39,648 nt of DNA from the NCBI GenBank assembly GCA_029779845.1, contig JAKOZT010000068.1, positions 1-39,648 on the forward strand, in the 5' to 3' direction. This document shows, one piece after another, positions 1 through 9,322 of the stretch. The position numbers were made by a program, and so were the translations under genes. The first letter of the stretch is position 1. Each line of letters opens with the position of its first letter. The stretch comes from Pseudomonadota bacterium (lineage in GTDB: Bacteria; Pseudomonadota; Gammaproteobacteria; Burkholderiales; Burkholderiaceae_C). The notes under the pieces are model-generated. The model did no database searches. It was not told the origin of the DNA and saw nothing but the letters and a program-made list of their open reading frames with translations.

Positions 1-257
1 CGTACCCGCGCGCTTCGTCCTCATGCTCGTCGCCGGTGTCTGAGCAGAACGAACGGAGTGAGTGGCGCGAGTTCGGCGACGCGACCCCGGCGTCGAGCAT
101 CGCAGCGCAGTCGGCGCGCAGCGCCGACCGCCACCGCGGGAGCCCCCACGGGGCCGTGCCTGCCGCGCCGCTGCGGCGCACTCCCGACAAGAACACGCCC
201 GCCCCGAGCTGCGCTTCTATGCCATTGATCGCAACGTCGTATGAGCCGCCGCACGGA
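1..257. other. Window-edge region without a confident gene
   Basis: The first 43 bases contain an open frame ending in TGA at 41-43 whose residues are hydrophobic (ARFVLMLVAGV). It could be the C-terminus of a plus-strand gene that starts outside the window, but 13 codons are too few to name it. Bases 97-170 are a repeat, listed separately. A frame ending at 244 finishes in ELRFYAIDRNVV, which reads like a real protein end, but its upstream part runs through the repeat and looks like arginine-rich shadow. I see no complete gene here. Confidence 0.4.
97..170 (+). repeat. 74-bp hairpin-rich repeat, copy A
   Basis: This block matches the reverse complement of 39299-39372 at 70 of 74 positions; all four differences are transitions. 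It starts with GCATCGCAG. Inside it are a stem GTCGGCG/CGCCGAC with a 5-base loop and a second GC-rich stem around CCCCACGGGG. In the other copy the two changes in the first stem leave wobble pairs, so folding would be kept. It lies between a possible upstream gene end and the iron operon. It is a dispersed intergenic element; its function is unknown. Confidence 0.8.
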
Positions 258-575
258 TCAGTCGGCGCGGACCCACCCCACCAGCGGCCTGAGCAGCGCC
301 GGGCGCCAGCTCAGCGTCAAGGCCACCGTCAGCGCGGCGGCGGCGAGCAGCATCACCCACACCAGCGCGGCCATCGAGGCATGGTCGGCGCGCAGGCAGG
401 CCAGCAGCGACGCGAACAGGCCGACGGCGCCCAGCACCCGCAGGGCGCGCGCCGCGCCGGCCGGCAGCGGCTGCGCGCCGCGCAGCTGCTGCCAGTGCGA
501 CTCCATCGCCAAGGCCAGCCATCCGAACCCCACCACGCAGCACAGATAGGCCGCGCCCAGCCACAACGCCTTCAA
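258..575 (-). CDS. DUF3325 family membrane protein of an iron-uptake operon
   Basis: A 105-residue protein with three hydrophobic segments, roughly residues 3-21, 44-60 and 66-84, and the motif LAMESHWQQ after the first. This matches the DUF3325 family, a small inner-membrane protein found next to PepSY iron-uptake proteins; its biochemical role is not known. The start chosen is TTG at 575, which overlaps the TGA stop of the upstream PepSY gene (TTGA) and has AGGGGA a few bases before it, so translation is probably coupled. No ATG or GTG precedes the conserved N-terminus. It is the last gene of the DUF3649-PepSY-DUF3325 operon and should share its Fur control. The family call is by pattern and context. 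Confidence 0.8.
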   Translation of the reverse strand: MKALWLGAAYLCCVVGFGWLALAMESHWQQLRGAQPLPAGAARALRVLGAVGLFASLLACLRADHASMAALVWVMLLAAAALTVALTLSWRPALLRPLVGWVRAD

Positions 576-2311
576 TCCGTTCCCCTGATGGTGAGCGCCG
601 CGCCGGCGGGCAGCAGCGCATCGTCGAGCTCGTCGGCGGCCCTGGGCTCGTCGGCCGCGCGGCCCGGCGCCAGCCGCTGCTCGCGCCGCCGCAGCTTGAC
701 GGCCGCGAAGGCCGCGAGGCCGGCGGTGGCGAGCAGGCACAGGTCGAGCCCGGCCACCGGCCAGTAGGCCTTGCCGATGGTCTTCAGCAGGTGGTCGCCG
801 GTGGTGGCCCAGTTGAGCAGCACCGCCGCCACCGCCAGCGCCGCGATCGCCCAGCATTGCTCGCGCCACGCCGGCGCGATGCGCGCCTGGCGCACCGGCG
901 CGGTCCGCCACGCGGCGTGCGCGAGCGCGATCAGCCACGCGGCCCAGAAGCCCATCTCTTCCCACTCGCCGCGCTGCGGCAGTTCGGCGGGCAGCACGCG
1001 GTTGAGCACCAGCATCGCGATCGCCGCGATCAGCATGCCGGTGACGGTGGTCACCGCCAGCGCATCGACCGCGCGGCTGCCGCCGACGCCCTTGGCGGCG
1101 TGCTGCTTCTTGCGCTTCTCGACGAAGAAGATGAAGCCGGTGGCGATGCACACGCAGCCCGCCAAGCCGCCGAGCACGTAGAACCAGCGCAGCAGCCAGT
1201 GCTCGAAGTGCTGCAGGTGCAGCCCGGCGAGGAAGTCGTTGATGCCGCTCACCGCGGTGGGCGGCGGGTCTTCGCGGATCACCTTGCCGGTGGCGGCCTC
1301 GAAGTGCACGCCCTGGCCGACCAGCGTGACGCGGTCGGTGCCGGCGCGCAGCACGCTGACGTAGCCGTTGCGGTCGCCGAGGTGCTCGATCGTCAGCAGC
1401 CCCACCTCGCCCGGCATGCCGCGCGCGGCCCAGCGGCGCTTGGCCTCGGCCACCATCGCATCCACCGACGCCAGCGGCGCGGCCACGCCGGCCGGGTCGT
1501 GCGGCAGGCCGGTGCGCGCGGCTTCGAGCGTCTCGTGCTGCTTGGCCAGCGGGCGCAGCATCGTCTCGCCCACCGGCAGGTAGATGCCGGCGAAGATCAC
1601 CAGCCCGGTGAAGGCGAAGAAGAAGTGGAACGGCAGTGCCACCACGCCGGTGAGGTTGTGCAGGTCGAGCGCGCTGCGCTGCACGTGCTTCTTCGGCCGG
1701 AAGGTGAAGAACTCGCGGAAGATCTTGCGGTGCATCACCACGCCGCTGACCAGCGCGGCCAGCATCACCAGCGCGGCCAGGCCGACGATCCAGTAGCCGA
1801 GATCGAGCCAGTGCAGCTGCAGGCTGTAGTGCATTGGGTAGAAGAAGCCGCTGCCGATCTTCAGCTTGTCGTCGGACAGCACCTTGCCGCTGCGCGGGTC
1901 GATGGTGGCCCAGCCGTGCACGTGCTGGTGCTCGTCGCTCGCGTCCCTGGGCTTGTTCGGGATCGCGAACTCGCCGCCGATCGCCAGCACCGGGTCGCGG
2001 TGCGTGGTGTAGGCGTACAGCGAGACCAGCGGCAGCGTGTCGGGGTTGGGAATCTCGCCGATCACGCGCTGCGCCGTCGCCTTCATGTCGTCGGGATGCG
2101 GGCGCAGCTCGCGGAAGATCGGCGCGAGCATCGTGTCGTACGACGGCATCGGCTGCGCCTGGAAGCGCGTCTCGGGGATCGCCCAGCGGTCGATCTCGCG
2201 ATCGAACACCGACAGCGCGCCGAAGAAGAAGCACACCATCAGCACGTAGCCCAGCACCAGGCCGAACCAGGTGTGCAGCCAGGCCATCGAGAGGCGGAAG
2301 CTGGAAAACAT
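572..2311 (-). CDS. PepSY-associated membrane protein, PiuB/FoxB-like iron-siderophore uptake
   Basis: A 579-residue inner-membrane protein of the PepSY-associated TM-helix family (PiuB/FoxB type), which takes part in siderophore-iron handling after TonB-dependent uptake, probably in reduction or release of iron. The N-terminus MFSSFRLSMAWLHTWFGLVL is the typical first helix with WLHTWFG. Periplasmic loops lie at about 45-175 and 250-360. Other helices are near 180-205 (LGYWIVGLAALVML), 228-252 (FHFFFAFTGLVIF) and 360-385, with several more in the last 150 residues. Membrane histidines such as those in LHTW and FHFFF could bind heme or metal. It is the middle gene of a three-gene operon 15 bases downstream of DUF3649. 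Substrate is not deducible. Confidence 0.88.
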   Translation of the reverse strand: MFSSFRLSMAWLHTWFGLVLGYVLMVCFFFGALSVFDREIDRWAIPETRFQAQPMPSYDTMLAPIFRELRPHPDDMKATAQRVIGEIPNPDTLPLVSLYAYTTHRDPVLAIGGEFAIPNKPRDASDEHQHVHGWATIDPRSGKVLSDDKLKIGSGFFYPMHYSLQLHWLDLGYWIVGLAALVMLAALVSGVVMHRKIFREFFTFRPKKHVQRSALDLHNLTGVVALPFHFFFAFTGLVIFAGIYLPVGETMLRPLAKQHETLEAARTGLPHDPAGVAAPLASVDAMVAEAKRRWAARGMPGEVGLLTIEHLGDRNGYVSVLRAGTDRVTLVGQGVHFEAATGKVIREDPPPTAVSGINDFLAGLHLQHFEHWLLRWFYVLGGLAGCVCIATGFIFFVEKRKKQHAAKGVGGSRAVDALAVTTVTGMLIAAIAMLVLNRVLPAELPQRGEWEEMGFWAAWLIALAHAAWRTAPVRQARIAPAWREQCWAIAALAVAAVLLNWATTGDHLLKTIGKAYWPVAGLDLCLLATAGLAAFAAVKLRRREQRLAPGRAADEPRAADELDDALLPAGAALTIRGTD

Positions 2312-2326
2312 CGGCGGACTCCCGGG

Positions 2327-2611
2327 TCAGACGAGGTTGCGTTGCAGCAGCCAGGCCGCGCTCGTCATCAGCACGGCGCCGCCGGCCAGCACGCCCCATA
2401 CGCGCTTCAGGCTGGCGGCCGCGAAGGCCCAGCAGAACGCGACGAGGAAGACGAGGAAGGCCAGCAGCATGGTGGCTTTGTAGGCCTCGTCGTAGGGCTG
2501 GCCGAGCGCCACCAGGCCGGTGATGGCCAGCGTGGCGAAGCCCCACACGAAGGACCAGCCGCCGAGCAGGCTGGCGGCGACGCGGCCGGCGACATGGGAG
2601 CGAGTGGGCAT
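2327..2611 (-). CDS. DUF3649 family small membrane protein
   Basis: A 94-residue protein with three hydrophobic helices, at about residues 9-35 (LLGGWSFVWGFATLAITGLVAL), 46-66 and 70-87, matching DUF3649, the usual first gene of PepSY iron-uptake operons. An in-frame ATG also exists at 2641, giving 104 residues. However, the likely -10 box (CATAAT, 2645-2640) and the Fur box overlap that codon, so a transcript from this promoter would start downstream of it; the ATG at 2611 is preferred. Only 15 bases separate it from the PepSY gene. Function is unknown beyond iron association. Confidence 0.8.
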   Translation of the reverse strand: MPTRSHVAGRVAASLLGGWSFVWGFATLAITGLVALGQPYDEAYKATMLLAFLVFLVAFCWAFAAASLKRVWGVLAGGAVLMTSAAWLLQRNLV

Positions 2612-2626
2612 GGCGGGAAGAGGCGT

Positions 2627-2645
2627 GAGAACGATTCTCATTATG
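2627..2645 (-). promoter_or_regulatory. Fur box with overlapping -10 element
   Basis: Read on the minus strand, the 19 bases CATAATGAGAATCGTTCTC match the classical Fur consensus GATAATGATAATCATTATC at 15 positions. The core TGAGAA/TTCTCA at 2626-2640 is a perfect dyad. CATAAT at its upstream end is a good -10 hexamer; no clear -35 is seen. It sits in front of DUF3649-PepSY-DUF3325, a family set known to be iron-regulated, so Fur repression under iron-replete conditions is the natural reading. Confidence 0.85.
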
Positions 2646-2647
2646 AA

Positions 2648-2839
2648 CTAAATCAATGCTCCGATGCCCATCGCGATCAAGCTGAGCAGCAAGCTGCTCG
2701 CGATGGGCAGGTGCCACTCGCGCCCGCGAAAGCGGAACGTGAAGTCGCCCGGCAGCCGGCCCAGGCCGATCCTGCGCAGCCAGCCGGCCAGGCCCTGGAA
2801 GACCAGGAAGGCGAGCAGGAAGACGATCAGCCAGCGCAT
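2648..2839 (-). CDS. DUF2905 family small membrane protein
   Basis: A 63-residue protein starting MRWLIVFLLAFLVFQGLAG. It has an N-terminal helix (2-19), the conserved cytoplasmic stretch RRIGLGRLPGDF and FRGREWHLPI (22-46), and a C-terminal helix (47-63). This is the hallmark layout of DUF2905, whose function is unknown. The ATG at 2839 lies 14 bases after the stop of the MidA-type gene, suggesting co-transcription. The Fur-box promoter of the iron operon overlaps the sequence directly after its stop. Confidence 0.85.
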   Translation of the reverse strand: MRWLIVFLLAFLVFQGLAGWLRRIGLGRLPGDFTFRFRGREWHLPIASSLLLSLIAMGIGALI

Positions 2840-2853
2840 GGCGTTCGCGGCGG

Positions 2854-3972
2854 CTACAGCGTGTGCGTGCGGTCGCCGCGCACGAAGCCGATCGGCTCGA
2901 TGTCGATCGCTTTGCCCAGGCCGATCACCTTGAACAGCTCGCCCATCTCGTGCTCGGTGAGCAGCTTCTGCGTGTTCGCCGTGGTGCGCACATCGGCGCC
3001 TTGCAGCAGCTCGAGGATGCCGCAGTTCATCAGGAAGCGCGCCTGCGTGGTGTAGCCGATCACGTCCAGCCCGGCGTCCTGCGCGGCCAGCGCGACGCCG
3101 GTGAAGTCGACATGCGCGGTGATGTCCTTCTCGCCCACGTCGGCCAGCGGGTCGTCGTCGCTGCGGTGCGCGCGGTGGCACATCAGCGTGCCGCCGCGGC
3201 GCTGCGGGTGCCAGTACTCGGCCTCGGGGAAGCCGTAGTCGATGAAGAAGGCGGCGCCGCGTTGCAGCTTGTCGGCCAGCGTGGCAATGAAGGCCTGCGC
3301 CTGCGGATGGATCTCGGTGACGGTGCCGGGCACGAAAGCGGCCTGCACCGGCGGGCGCAGGTCGGTGGGCGCATCGGCCCAGACGAATTGCGCTCCGCTC
3401 AGCGCCACGCCGCGCTCGAACCACTGCGCGCCGTCGAAGTGCAGCAGTTGCACCGGCATCGCGTCGAGCACCTCGTTGCCGACGATCACGCCGGTGATGG
3501 CGTCGGGCAGCGCGTCGACCCAGCGCACCTTGCCGGCGAACGCCGCGAGCCGCTCGCGCTGCCGTTCGCGCAGCGTGCCCGACAGGTCGACGATGGTGTA
3601 GCGGCTCACGCGCTCGCCCAGCGCTTCGAGCAATTGCGCGGCCAGCGCGCCGGAGCCGGCGCCGAATTCCCAGACCTCGGCGCTGTTCGCGGCATCGAGC
3701 GCCTGCGCCACCTGGCGCGCCAGCGCGCGGCCGAACAGCGGCGAGAGTTCCGGCGCGGTGACGAAATCGCTGCCCGATGCCGGCAAGACGCCGAACTGGC
3801 GCGCATCGCGGCTGTAGTAGCCCAGCCCGGGCGCGTACAGCGCCAGCGCCATGAAGCGGTCGAAGCCGATGCGGCCGCCCTCGGCGGCGATGGCCTCGCG
3901 GATGCGGCGCCGCAGGGCCGCCGATACACTGTCGCCCTCGTTGGATTGCATCGCCGCATTGTAGGAAGCCAT
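2854..3972 (-). CDS. SAM-dependent methyltransferase, MidA/NDUFAF7 family
   Basis: A 372-residue class I SAM-dependent methyltransferase of the DUF185/MidA family; the mitochondrial relative NDUFAF7 methylates an arginine of a complex I subunit, but bacterial targets are not settled. Visible motifs: RIGFDRFMALALYAPGLGYY near residues 34-53, SDFVTAPELSPLFG (68-81), the SAM loop EFGAGSGAL (102-110), GNEVLDAMPV, and FIDYGFPEAEY. The start at 3972 shares the palindrome CATG with the divergent SDR gene; a second ATG at 3951 (MQSNEGDS) is an alternative giving 365 residues. DUF2905 follows 14 bases downstream. Family assignment is firm; substrate is not known. Confidence 0.88.
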   Translation of the reverse strand: MASYNAAMQSNEGDSVSAALRRRIREAIAAEGGRIGFDRFMALALYAPGLGYYSRDARQFGVLPASGSDFVTAPELSPLFGRALARQVAQALDAANSAEVWEFGAGSGALAAQLLEALGERVSRYTIVDLSGTLRERQRERLAAFAGKVRWVDALPDAITGVIVGNEVLDAMPVQLLHFDGAQWFERGVALSGAQFVWADAPTDLRPPVQAAFVPGTVTEIHPQAQAFIATLADKLQRGAAFFIDYGFPEAEYWHPQRRGGTLMCHRAHRSDDDPLADVGEKDITAHVDFTGVALAAQDAGLDVIGYTTQARFLMNCGILELLQGADVRTTANTQKLLTEHEMGELFKVIGLGKAIDIEPIGFVRGDRTHTL

Positions 3973-4753
3973 GTCCTCTGGTTCGTCGGATCGCCCCGTC
4001 GTGCTGGTCACCGGCGCCGCCCGCCGCATCGGGCGGGCGATCGCGCTCGACCTCGCGGCGCATGGCCACGACATCGCGCTGCATTGCCATCACGCGTCGG
4101 CCGAGGCGCAAGCCACGCGTGACGAACTGCGCGCCCTCGGCGCGCGCGCCGAGATCTTCGCGGCGGATCTGGCCGACGAAGCCGCGTGCCGCGCGCTCGT
4201 GCCGGAAGCCGCCGGGCGCTTCGGCCGCGTCGATGCGCTGATCAACAACGCCTCGCGCTTCGCCTACGACGATGCGGCCAGCTTCGGCCACGCCGAGATG
4301 GAACTGCACTGGCGCATCAACACCGCCGCGCCGGTGCTGCTGGCGCGTGCGCTGCACGAGCAGCTCGCGGCGCGCGACGCGCAGGGCTGCGTGATCAACC
4401 TGCTCGACCAGAAGCTCGCCAACCCGAACCCCGACTACTTCTCCTACACGCTCTCGAAAGCCGCGCTGCAATCGGCCACGGTGATGCTGGCGCAGGCGCT
4501 CGCGCCGCGCCTGCGCGTGTGCGCCGTGGCGCCGGGCGTGACGCTGCCGTCGGGCGACATGAACGTCGCCGAGTTCGCGGCCGCGCAGCATCTGACGCCG
4601 CTGCGTCGCGGCGCTACGCCCGAAGACATCGCCGCCGCGGTGCGCTACCTGCTCGGCGCGCGCGCGATCACCGGCGCCACGCTGCTGGTCGACGGCGGCC
4701 AGCACCTCGCCGCGCAGCCGCGCGACGTGGCCTTTCTCGTCAAGACCGCCTGA
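3971..4753 (+). CDS. Pteridine reductase-like short-chain dehydrogenase (FolM/PTR1 type)
   Basis: A 260-residue SDR. The dinucleotide motif TGAARRIG (14-21) has the arginine seen in NADPH-using pteridine reductases, and NNAS is at 92-95. Where classical SDRs carry the catalytic serine, this protein has INLLDQ. Asp146, Tyr159 and Lys163 have the D-x12-Y-x3-K spacing of the PTR1/FolM catalytic set. This suggests reduction of dihydrofolate, dihydromonapterin or biopterin rather than a sugar or fatty-acid substrate. folB starts 2 bases after its stop, giving direct pterin-pathway context. AGGAAG lies close before the ATG. The subfamily is an inference from motifs and neighbour; plain SDR membership is certain. 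Confidence 0.82.
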   Translation: MSSGSSDRPVVLVTGAARRIGRAIALDLAAHGHDIALHCHHASAEAQATRDELRALGARAEIFAADLADEAACRALVPEAAGRFGRVDALINNASRFAYDDAASFGHAEMELHWRINTAAPVLLARALHEQLAARDAQGCVINLLDQKLANPNPDYFSYTLSKAALQSATVMLAQALAPRLRVCAVAPGVTLPSGDMNVAEFAAAQHLTPLRRGATPEDIAAAVRYLLGARAITGATLLVDGGQHLAAQPRDVAFLVKTA

Positions 4754-4755
4754 CC

Positions 4756-5145
4756 ATGTTCGCCCACCCGAGCCTGCGCGACTGCCGCCGCCTGTTCCTG
4801 CGCAACCACGAGGTGCGCATGAACATCGGCGTGCACGACTTCGAGAAGCGCGGCGAGCAGCGCGTGCTGATCAACGTCGAGCTGTGGGTGCCGCTGGCCG
4901 AATCGACGCCGCGCCACGACCGGCTCGACGAGGTGCTCGACTACGACTTCATCCGCCGCAGCATCGTCGCGCGCCTGGCGCGCGGCCACGTGCACCTGCA
5001 GGAGACGCTGTGCGACGACGTGCTGGCGATGATGCTGGCCCACCCCAAGGTGCGCGCCGCGCGCGTCTCCAGCGAGAAGCCCGACGTGTACCCCGACTGC
5101 GAGGCGGTCGGCTGCGAAGTCTTTGCGATGAAGGAAAGCTCATGA
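4756..5145 (+). CDS. folB: Dihydroneopterin aldolase
   Basis: A 129-residue FolB, the usual length, which cleaves 7,8-dihydroneopterin to 6-hydroxymethyl-dihydropterin and glycolaldehyde in folate synthesis. Motifs: [12 protein letters not shown] (24-35, with substrate Glu30), LDYDFIRR (61-68, with Tyr63), LQETLCDD (81-88) and SEKPDVYPD (106-114) carrying the catalytic Lys108. It sits 2 bases after the pteridine-reductase-like SDR and its stop overlaps the ttcA start (ATGA), so the genes are translationally coupled. The last 10 residues beyond the conserved GCEVF end are a short unremarkable tail. Confidence 0.93.
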   Translation: MFAHPSLRDCRRLFLRNHEVRMNIGVHDFEKRGEQRVLINVELWVPLAESTPRHDRLDEVLDYDFIRRSIVARLARGHVHLQETLCDDVLAMMLAHPKVRAARVSSEKPDVYPDCEAVGCEVFAMKESS

Positions 5146-6056
5146 GCGCCGTGCTCGACGACCCCAAGGCGGCCGCGAAGGCGGCGCACGAGATCAACAA
5201 GCTCTCCAAGCGGCTGCACCGGCAGGTCGGCCAGGCGATCGGCGACTTCAACATGATCGAAGCCGGCGACAAGGTGATGGTGTGCGTCTCCGGCGGCAAG
5301 GACAGCTATGCGCTGCTCGACATCCTGATGGAACTGCGCCGGCGCGCGCCGGTGAAGTTCGAGCTCGTCGCCGTCAACCTCGACCAGAAGCAGCCCGGCT
5401 TTCCCGAGCACGTGCTGCCGGAGTACCTGAAGAGCCTGGGCATCCCCTTCCACATCGAGGGGCAGGACACCTACTCGATCGTCAAGCGCCTGATCCCCGA
5501 AGGCCAGACGATGTGCAGCCTGTGCTCGCGGCTGCGCCGCGGCATCCTCTACCGCGTGGCGGGCGAACTCGGCGCGACCAAGATCGCGCTCGGCCACCAC
5601 CGCGACGACATGCTGCAGACCCTCTTCATGAACATGTTCTTCGGCAGCCGCCTGAAGGGCATGCCGCCCAAGCTGGTCAGCGACGACGGCAGGAACATCG
5701 TGATCCGCCCGCTCGCCTACGTGGCCGAGACCGACCTGGAGCGCTGGGCCGCGCACCGCGCCTTCCCCATCATTCCCTGCTCGCTGTGCGGCAGCCAGGA
5801 GAACCTGCAGCGCGTGCAGATGAAGAAGATGCTGCGCGAGTGGGAGCGCCAGCATCCGGGCCGGCTCGACAACATCTTCACCGCGATGGGCAACATCGTG
5901 CCCTCGCACATGATGGACCGGAAACTCTATCCCTTCGCCACGCTCCAAACCACCGGCGTGGTCAACCCGGAAGGCGACCGCGCGTTCGACGAGGACGACG
6001 ACTGCGCGCCGAATGCGGCGCAGCCGGTCCGCATCCACCCGGGGACACCGCCATGA
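5142..6056 (+). CDS. ttcA: tRNA 2-thiocytidine(32) synthetase TtcA
   Basis: A 304-residue TtcA that thiolates cytidine 32 of certain tRNAs, using ATP and an iron-sulfur cluster. The PP-loop SGGKDS is at 50-55. The two CxxC pairs expected for the [4Fe-4S] site are C125/C128 ([10 protein letters not shown]) and C213/C216 (CSLCGSQ). [10 protein letters not shown] follows at 151-160. The ATG at 5142 has AAGGAAAG upstream and overlaps the folB stop; its own stop overlaps the start of the DUF4136 lipoprotein (ATGA). The last 30 residues are acidic and then proline-rich, and vary in the family. Confidence 0.95.
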   Translation: MSAVLDDPKAAAKAAHEINKLSKRLHRQVGQAIGDFNMIEAGDKVMVCVSGGKDSYALLDILMELRRRAPVKFELVAVNLDQKQPGFPEHVLPEYLKSLGIPFHIEGQDTYSIVKRLIPEGQTMCSLCSRLRRGILYRVAGELGATKIALGHHRDDMLQTLFMNMFFGSRLKGMPPKLVSDDGRNIVIRPLAYVAETDLERWAAHRAFPIIPCSLCGSQENLQRVQMKKMLREWERQHPGRLDNIFTAMGNIVPSHMMDRKLYPFATLQTTGVVNPEGDRAFDEDDDCAPNAAQPVRIHPGTPP

Positions 6057-6646
6057 CACGCACCCTGACCCTGCTCGCCGCTTGTGCCGCTTCTGCCGTC
6101 CTGGCCGGCTGCGCGGCGATGAATCAGCTCACCAGCGAGGTGTCGAGCTACAGCGCGTGGCCGGCGGATCGCAAGGCCGGCACCTATGCCTTCGAGCGGC
6201 TGCCCTCGCAGCAGCTGCGCGCCGAGCGCGCGCAGAAGGTGGAAGACAGCGCGCGCCGCGCGCTCGAAGGCGCGGGTTTCGCGCCGGCGCCCGAGGGCCA
6301 GCCGAGCGAGTACGTGGTGCAGATCGGCGCGCGCGTCAGCGCCACCGAGGCCTACTACGACGATCCGTTCTGGTGGCGAGGCGGCTTCTACGCGCACCGC
6401 TTCGGCCGGCCCTGGGGCATGGGCTTCGGCCTGAGCATGCCCTCGGTGCGCTACGAGCGCGAGGTGGCGCTGCTGATCCGCGACCGCAAGAGCGGCCAGC
6501 CGCTGTACGAGACCCGCGCCAGCAACGACGGCGGCTCCTCGTCGATGGATTCGCTGCTGCCGGCGATGTTCGACGCCGCGATGAAGGACTTCCCGGCCGG
6601 CAGCGCGACGCCGCGCAACGTGACGACGGAGCTGGCGCCGCGTTGA
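6053..6646 (+). CDS. DUF4136 family lipoprotein
   Basis: A 197-residue putative lipoprotein. The signal peptide ends in VLAGC with the lipidated Cys20; Ala at +2 fits sorting to the outer membrane. The mature part shows the DUF4136 pattern: [19 protein letters not shown] near residues 32-50, [12 protein letters not shown], then an aromatic stretch [18 protein letters not shown] around 101-118, and [18 protein letters not shown]. Its function is unknown. The start overlaps the ttcA stop by the ATGA arrangement, so it is the last intact gene of the SDR-folB-ttcA unit, although its role need not be related. Confidence 0.85.
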   Translation: MTRTLTLLAACAASAVLAGCAAMNQLTSEVSSYSAWPADRKAGTYAFERLPSQQLRAERAQKVEDSARRALEGAGFAPAPEGQPSEYVVQIGARVSATEAYYDDPFWWRGGFYAHRFGRPWGMGFGLSMPSVRYEREVALLIRDRKSGQPLYETRASNDGGSSSMDSLLPAMFDAAMKDFPAGSATPRNVTTELAPR

Positions 6647-6679
6647 GTGTGTCTCGCGGCTCGGACTCGAAACCCCGTC

Positions 6680-6871
6680 ATGATCAGCTCTCGCGCCGAG
6701 GCGGAGAAGTGCATCCTGCCCGATCAGACCTTCTTCGCGCTCGACGCAGAAGGCTTCGCTGCGTTCCGGGAAATGCTTGACCAGCCGCCCGCACCGACCG
6801 ACTGCCTGCGCCGCACGCTGAAGACTCGCGCTCCTTGGGATGCGACGCGCGTTTCGCGTCCAGTCGCATAG
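6680..6871 (+). pseudogene. Remnant of a DUF1778 (TacA-type) antitoxin, N-terminus missing
   Basis: The frame reads SRAEAEKCILPDQTFFALD, then FAAFREMLDQPPAP and LRRTLKTRAPWD. That is the C-terminal half of DUF1778 antitoxins, the part that wraps the GNAT-type toxin, with its typical FxLDxxxFxAFxxxLDxPPxPN-LRRLL layout. The ribbon-helix-helix DNA-binding half is absent: upstream sequence is only 33 bases from the lipoprotein stop. No acetyltransferase toxin follows; instead a repeat begins at 6874. It may be translated from ATG 6680 (63 residues), but as an antitoxin it is broken. Identification is by pattern only. Confidence 0.6.
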
Positions 6872-6873
6872 AT

Positions 6874-6946
6874 CCCGTTCGGGCTGAGCTTGTCGAAGCC
6901 CGCCAGCGTGCGGCGCGAGGCCCTTCGACAAGCTCAGGGCGAACGG
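6874..6946. repeat. Inverted pair of REP-like repeats (long hairpin, likely bidirectional terminator)
   Basis: Two copies of a unit containing TTCGACAAGCTCAG face each other: 6874-6900 on the minus strand and 6919-6946 on the plus strand, 18 bases apart. Together they can fold into a stem of about 27 pairs with few mismatches. The pair lies between the converging ends of the DUF4136/antitoxin-remnant side and the DUF6279 gene, where a two-way terminator would be expected. A second pair is at 18819-18892 and a single unit at 33403-33430. Confidence 0.85.
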
Positions 6947-6980
6947 AGAGCTTCGGCCGAACGCAAGCTCTATCAACGAC

Positions 6981-7881
6981 TCAATCCGGCGCCGCCGCCA
7001 GCGCCCGCAAATCCCCTTCCCAGCCCCTGAACTTCGCCGCCGCCGCCTGCCGTTGCGCGGGCGTGGTGGCGTTGTGCAGCGTCGCGGCGAACATGCAGTT
7101 GTAGCTCTCCAGCTTCTCCTGGTAGCGCCGGTGGCCCTCGCGCGGCGAGCGCGTCGCGCGCTCGGCGTGGGCGCGCAGCGCGGCCAGCGCGGTGTCGCGG
7201 TCGGCCGGCGGGCTGCTCAGGCGGCGCAGCATCTGCAGCATCTCCTGCTGGCGCAGCAGGCGTTCGGCGAGCCAGGCCTCGGGGTCGAAGGGCGAGGCGG
7301 CCACCAGGCGCGCCACCAGCGCGCGCTGGCGCTCGTCGAGCGTGCCGTAGACGATTTCGGCGCGCTCGACGGTGCGCTCCACCGCGCGCTCCAGCCGGCG
7401 CGCCGGGTCGGGGTCGAGGTGGTCGCGGCGGAATTCGTCGTCGACGCGCGCGTAGCGGCGCTCGATGTGCTGGATCTGCGCCGGCCTGAGCGTGATCGCG
7501 ACCTCGGCCGCGTAGGGCAGCGCCTGGTCGACGGCGCGCTCGGCGCGCTCGCGCATGTCGGCCCACCAGCGGCAGGCGCGCTCGGGCGTGGTGTCGGCGG
7601 CGGCGTCGGCGCGCATGCGCGCGAGCAGCGCGGCGTAGTCGGGCAGCTGGGTGCGGCGGTGCCAGGCGAACCACTGGACCAGCCGCTCGCGCACCTGGCG
7701 CGCCTGCGCATCGTCGAAATCGGCGTAGCCGTCGAACCACCAGAACACCAGTTCCGGCGCCTGGTTGTAGCCAAAACGTACCGCGCTGCACCCCGCAAGC
7801 AGGGCGGGGGCCAGCAGCAGCCACAGCAGCGCCAGGATAATGCGCGGTCTCCTCACCACGTTTCGCGAGAACGACAACGTC

Positions 7882-7883
<2 letters not shown>
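6981..7883 (-). CDS. DUF6279 family lipoprotein
   Basis: A 300-residue putative lipoprotein. From the ATG at 7883 the signal peptide runs through RRPRIILALLWLLLAPALL to LLAGC, lipidated Cys32, with Ser at +2 (outer-membrane sorting expected). The next residues, VRFGYNQAPELVFWWFDGY, are the signature of DUF6279. The rest is helical and rich in Arg, Ala and Glu. Function is unknown. The start shares the palindrome CATG with the divergent glmU start; GTG codons at 7859 and 7856 just before the arginine pair are alternatives. The frame stays open to 7946, but that part lies within glmU and is not needed. Confidence 0.8.
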
Positions 7884-9270
<1,387 letters not shown>

Positions 9271-9322
9271 CGGCAGCTGCCCCCTCGGCCTGCGCCGGCA
9301 CGCGCACGAAGCGGCGGCCGGG

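Noticed and set aside
62..244. A frame ending ELRFYAIDRNVV, which resembles a real protein C-terminus
   Set aside because: Only about 15 residues look natural; the upstream part is the repeat. It may be a gene remnant but cannot be supported.
258..2717. An 819-codon minus-strand frame spanning the PepSY gene
   Set aside because: Only its last 105 codons (from TTG 575) look like a protein, the DUF3325 gene; the rest is an arginine-rich off-frame of PepSY and DUF3649.
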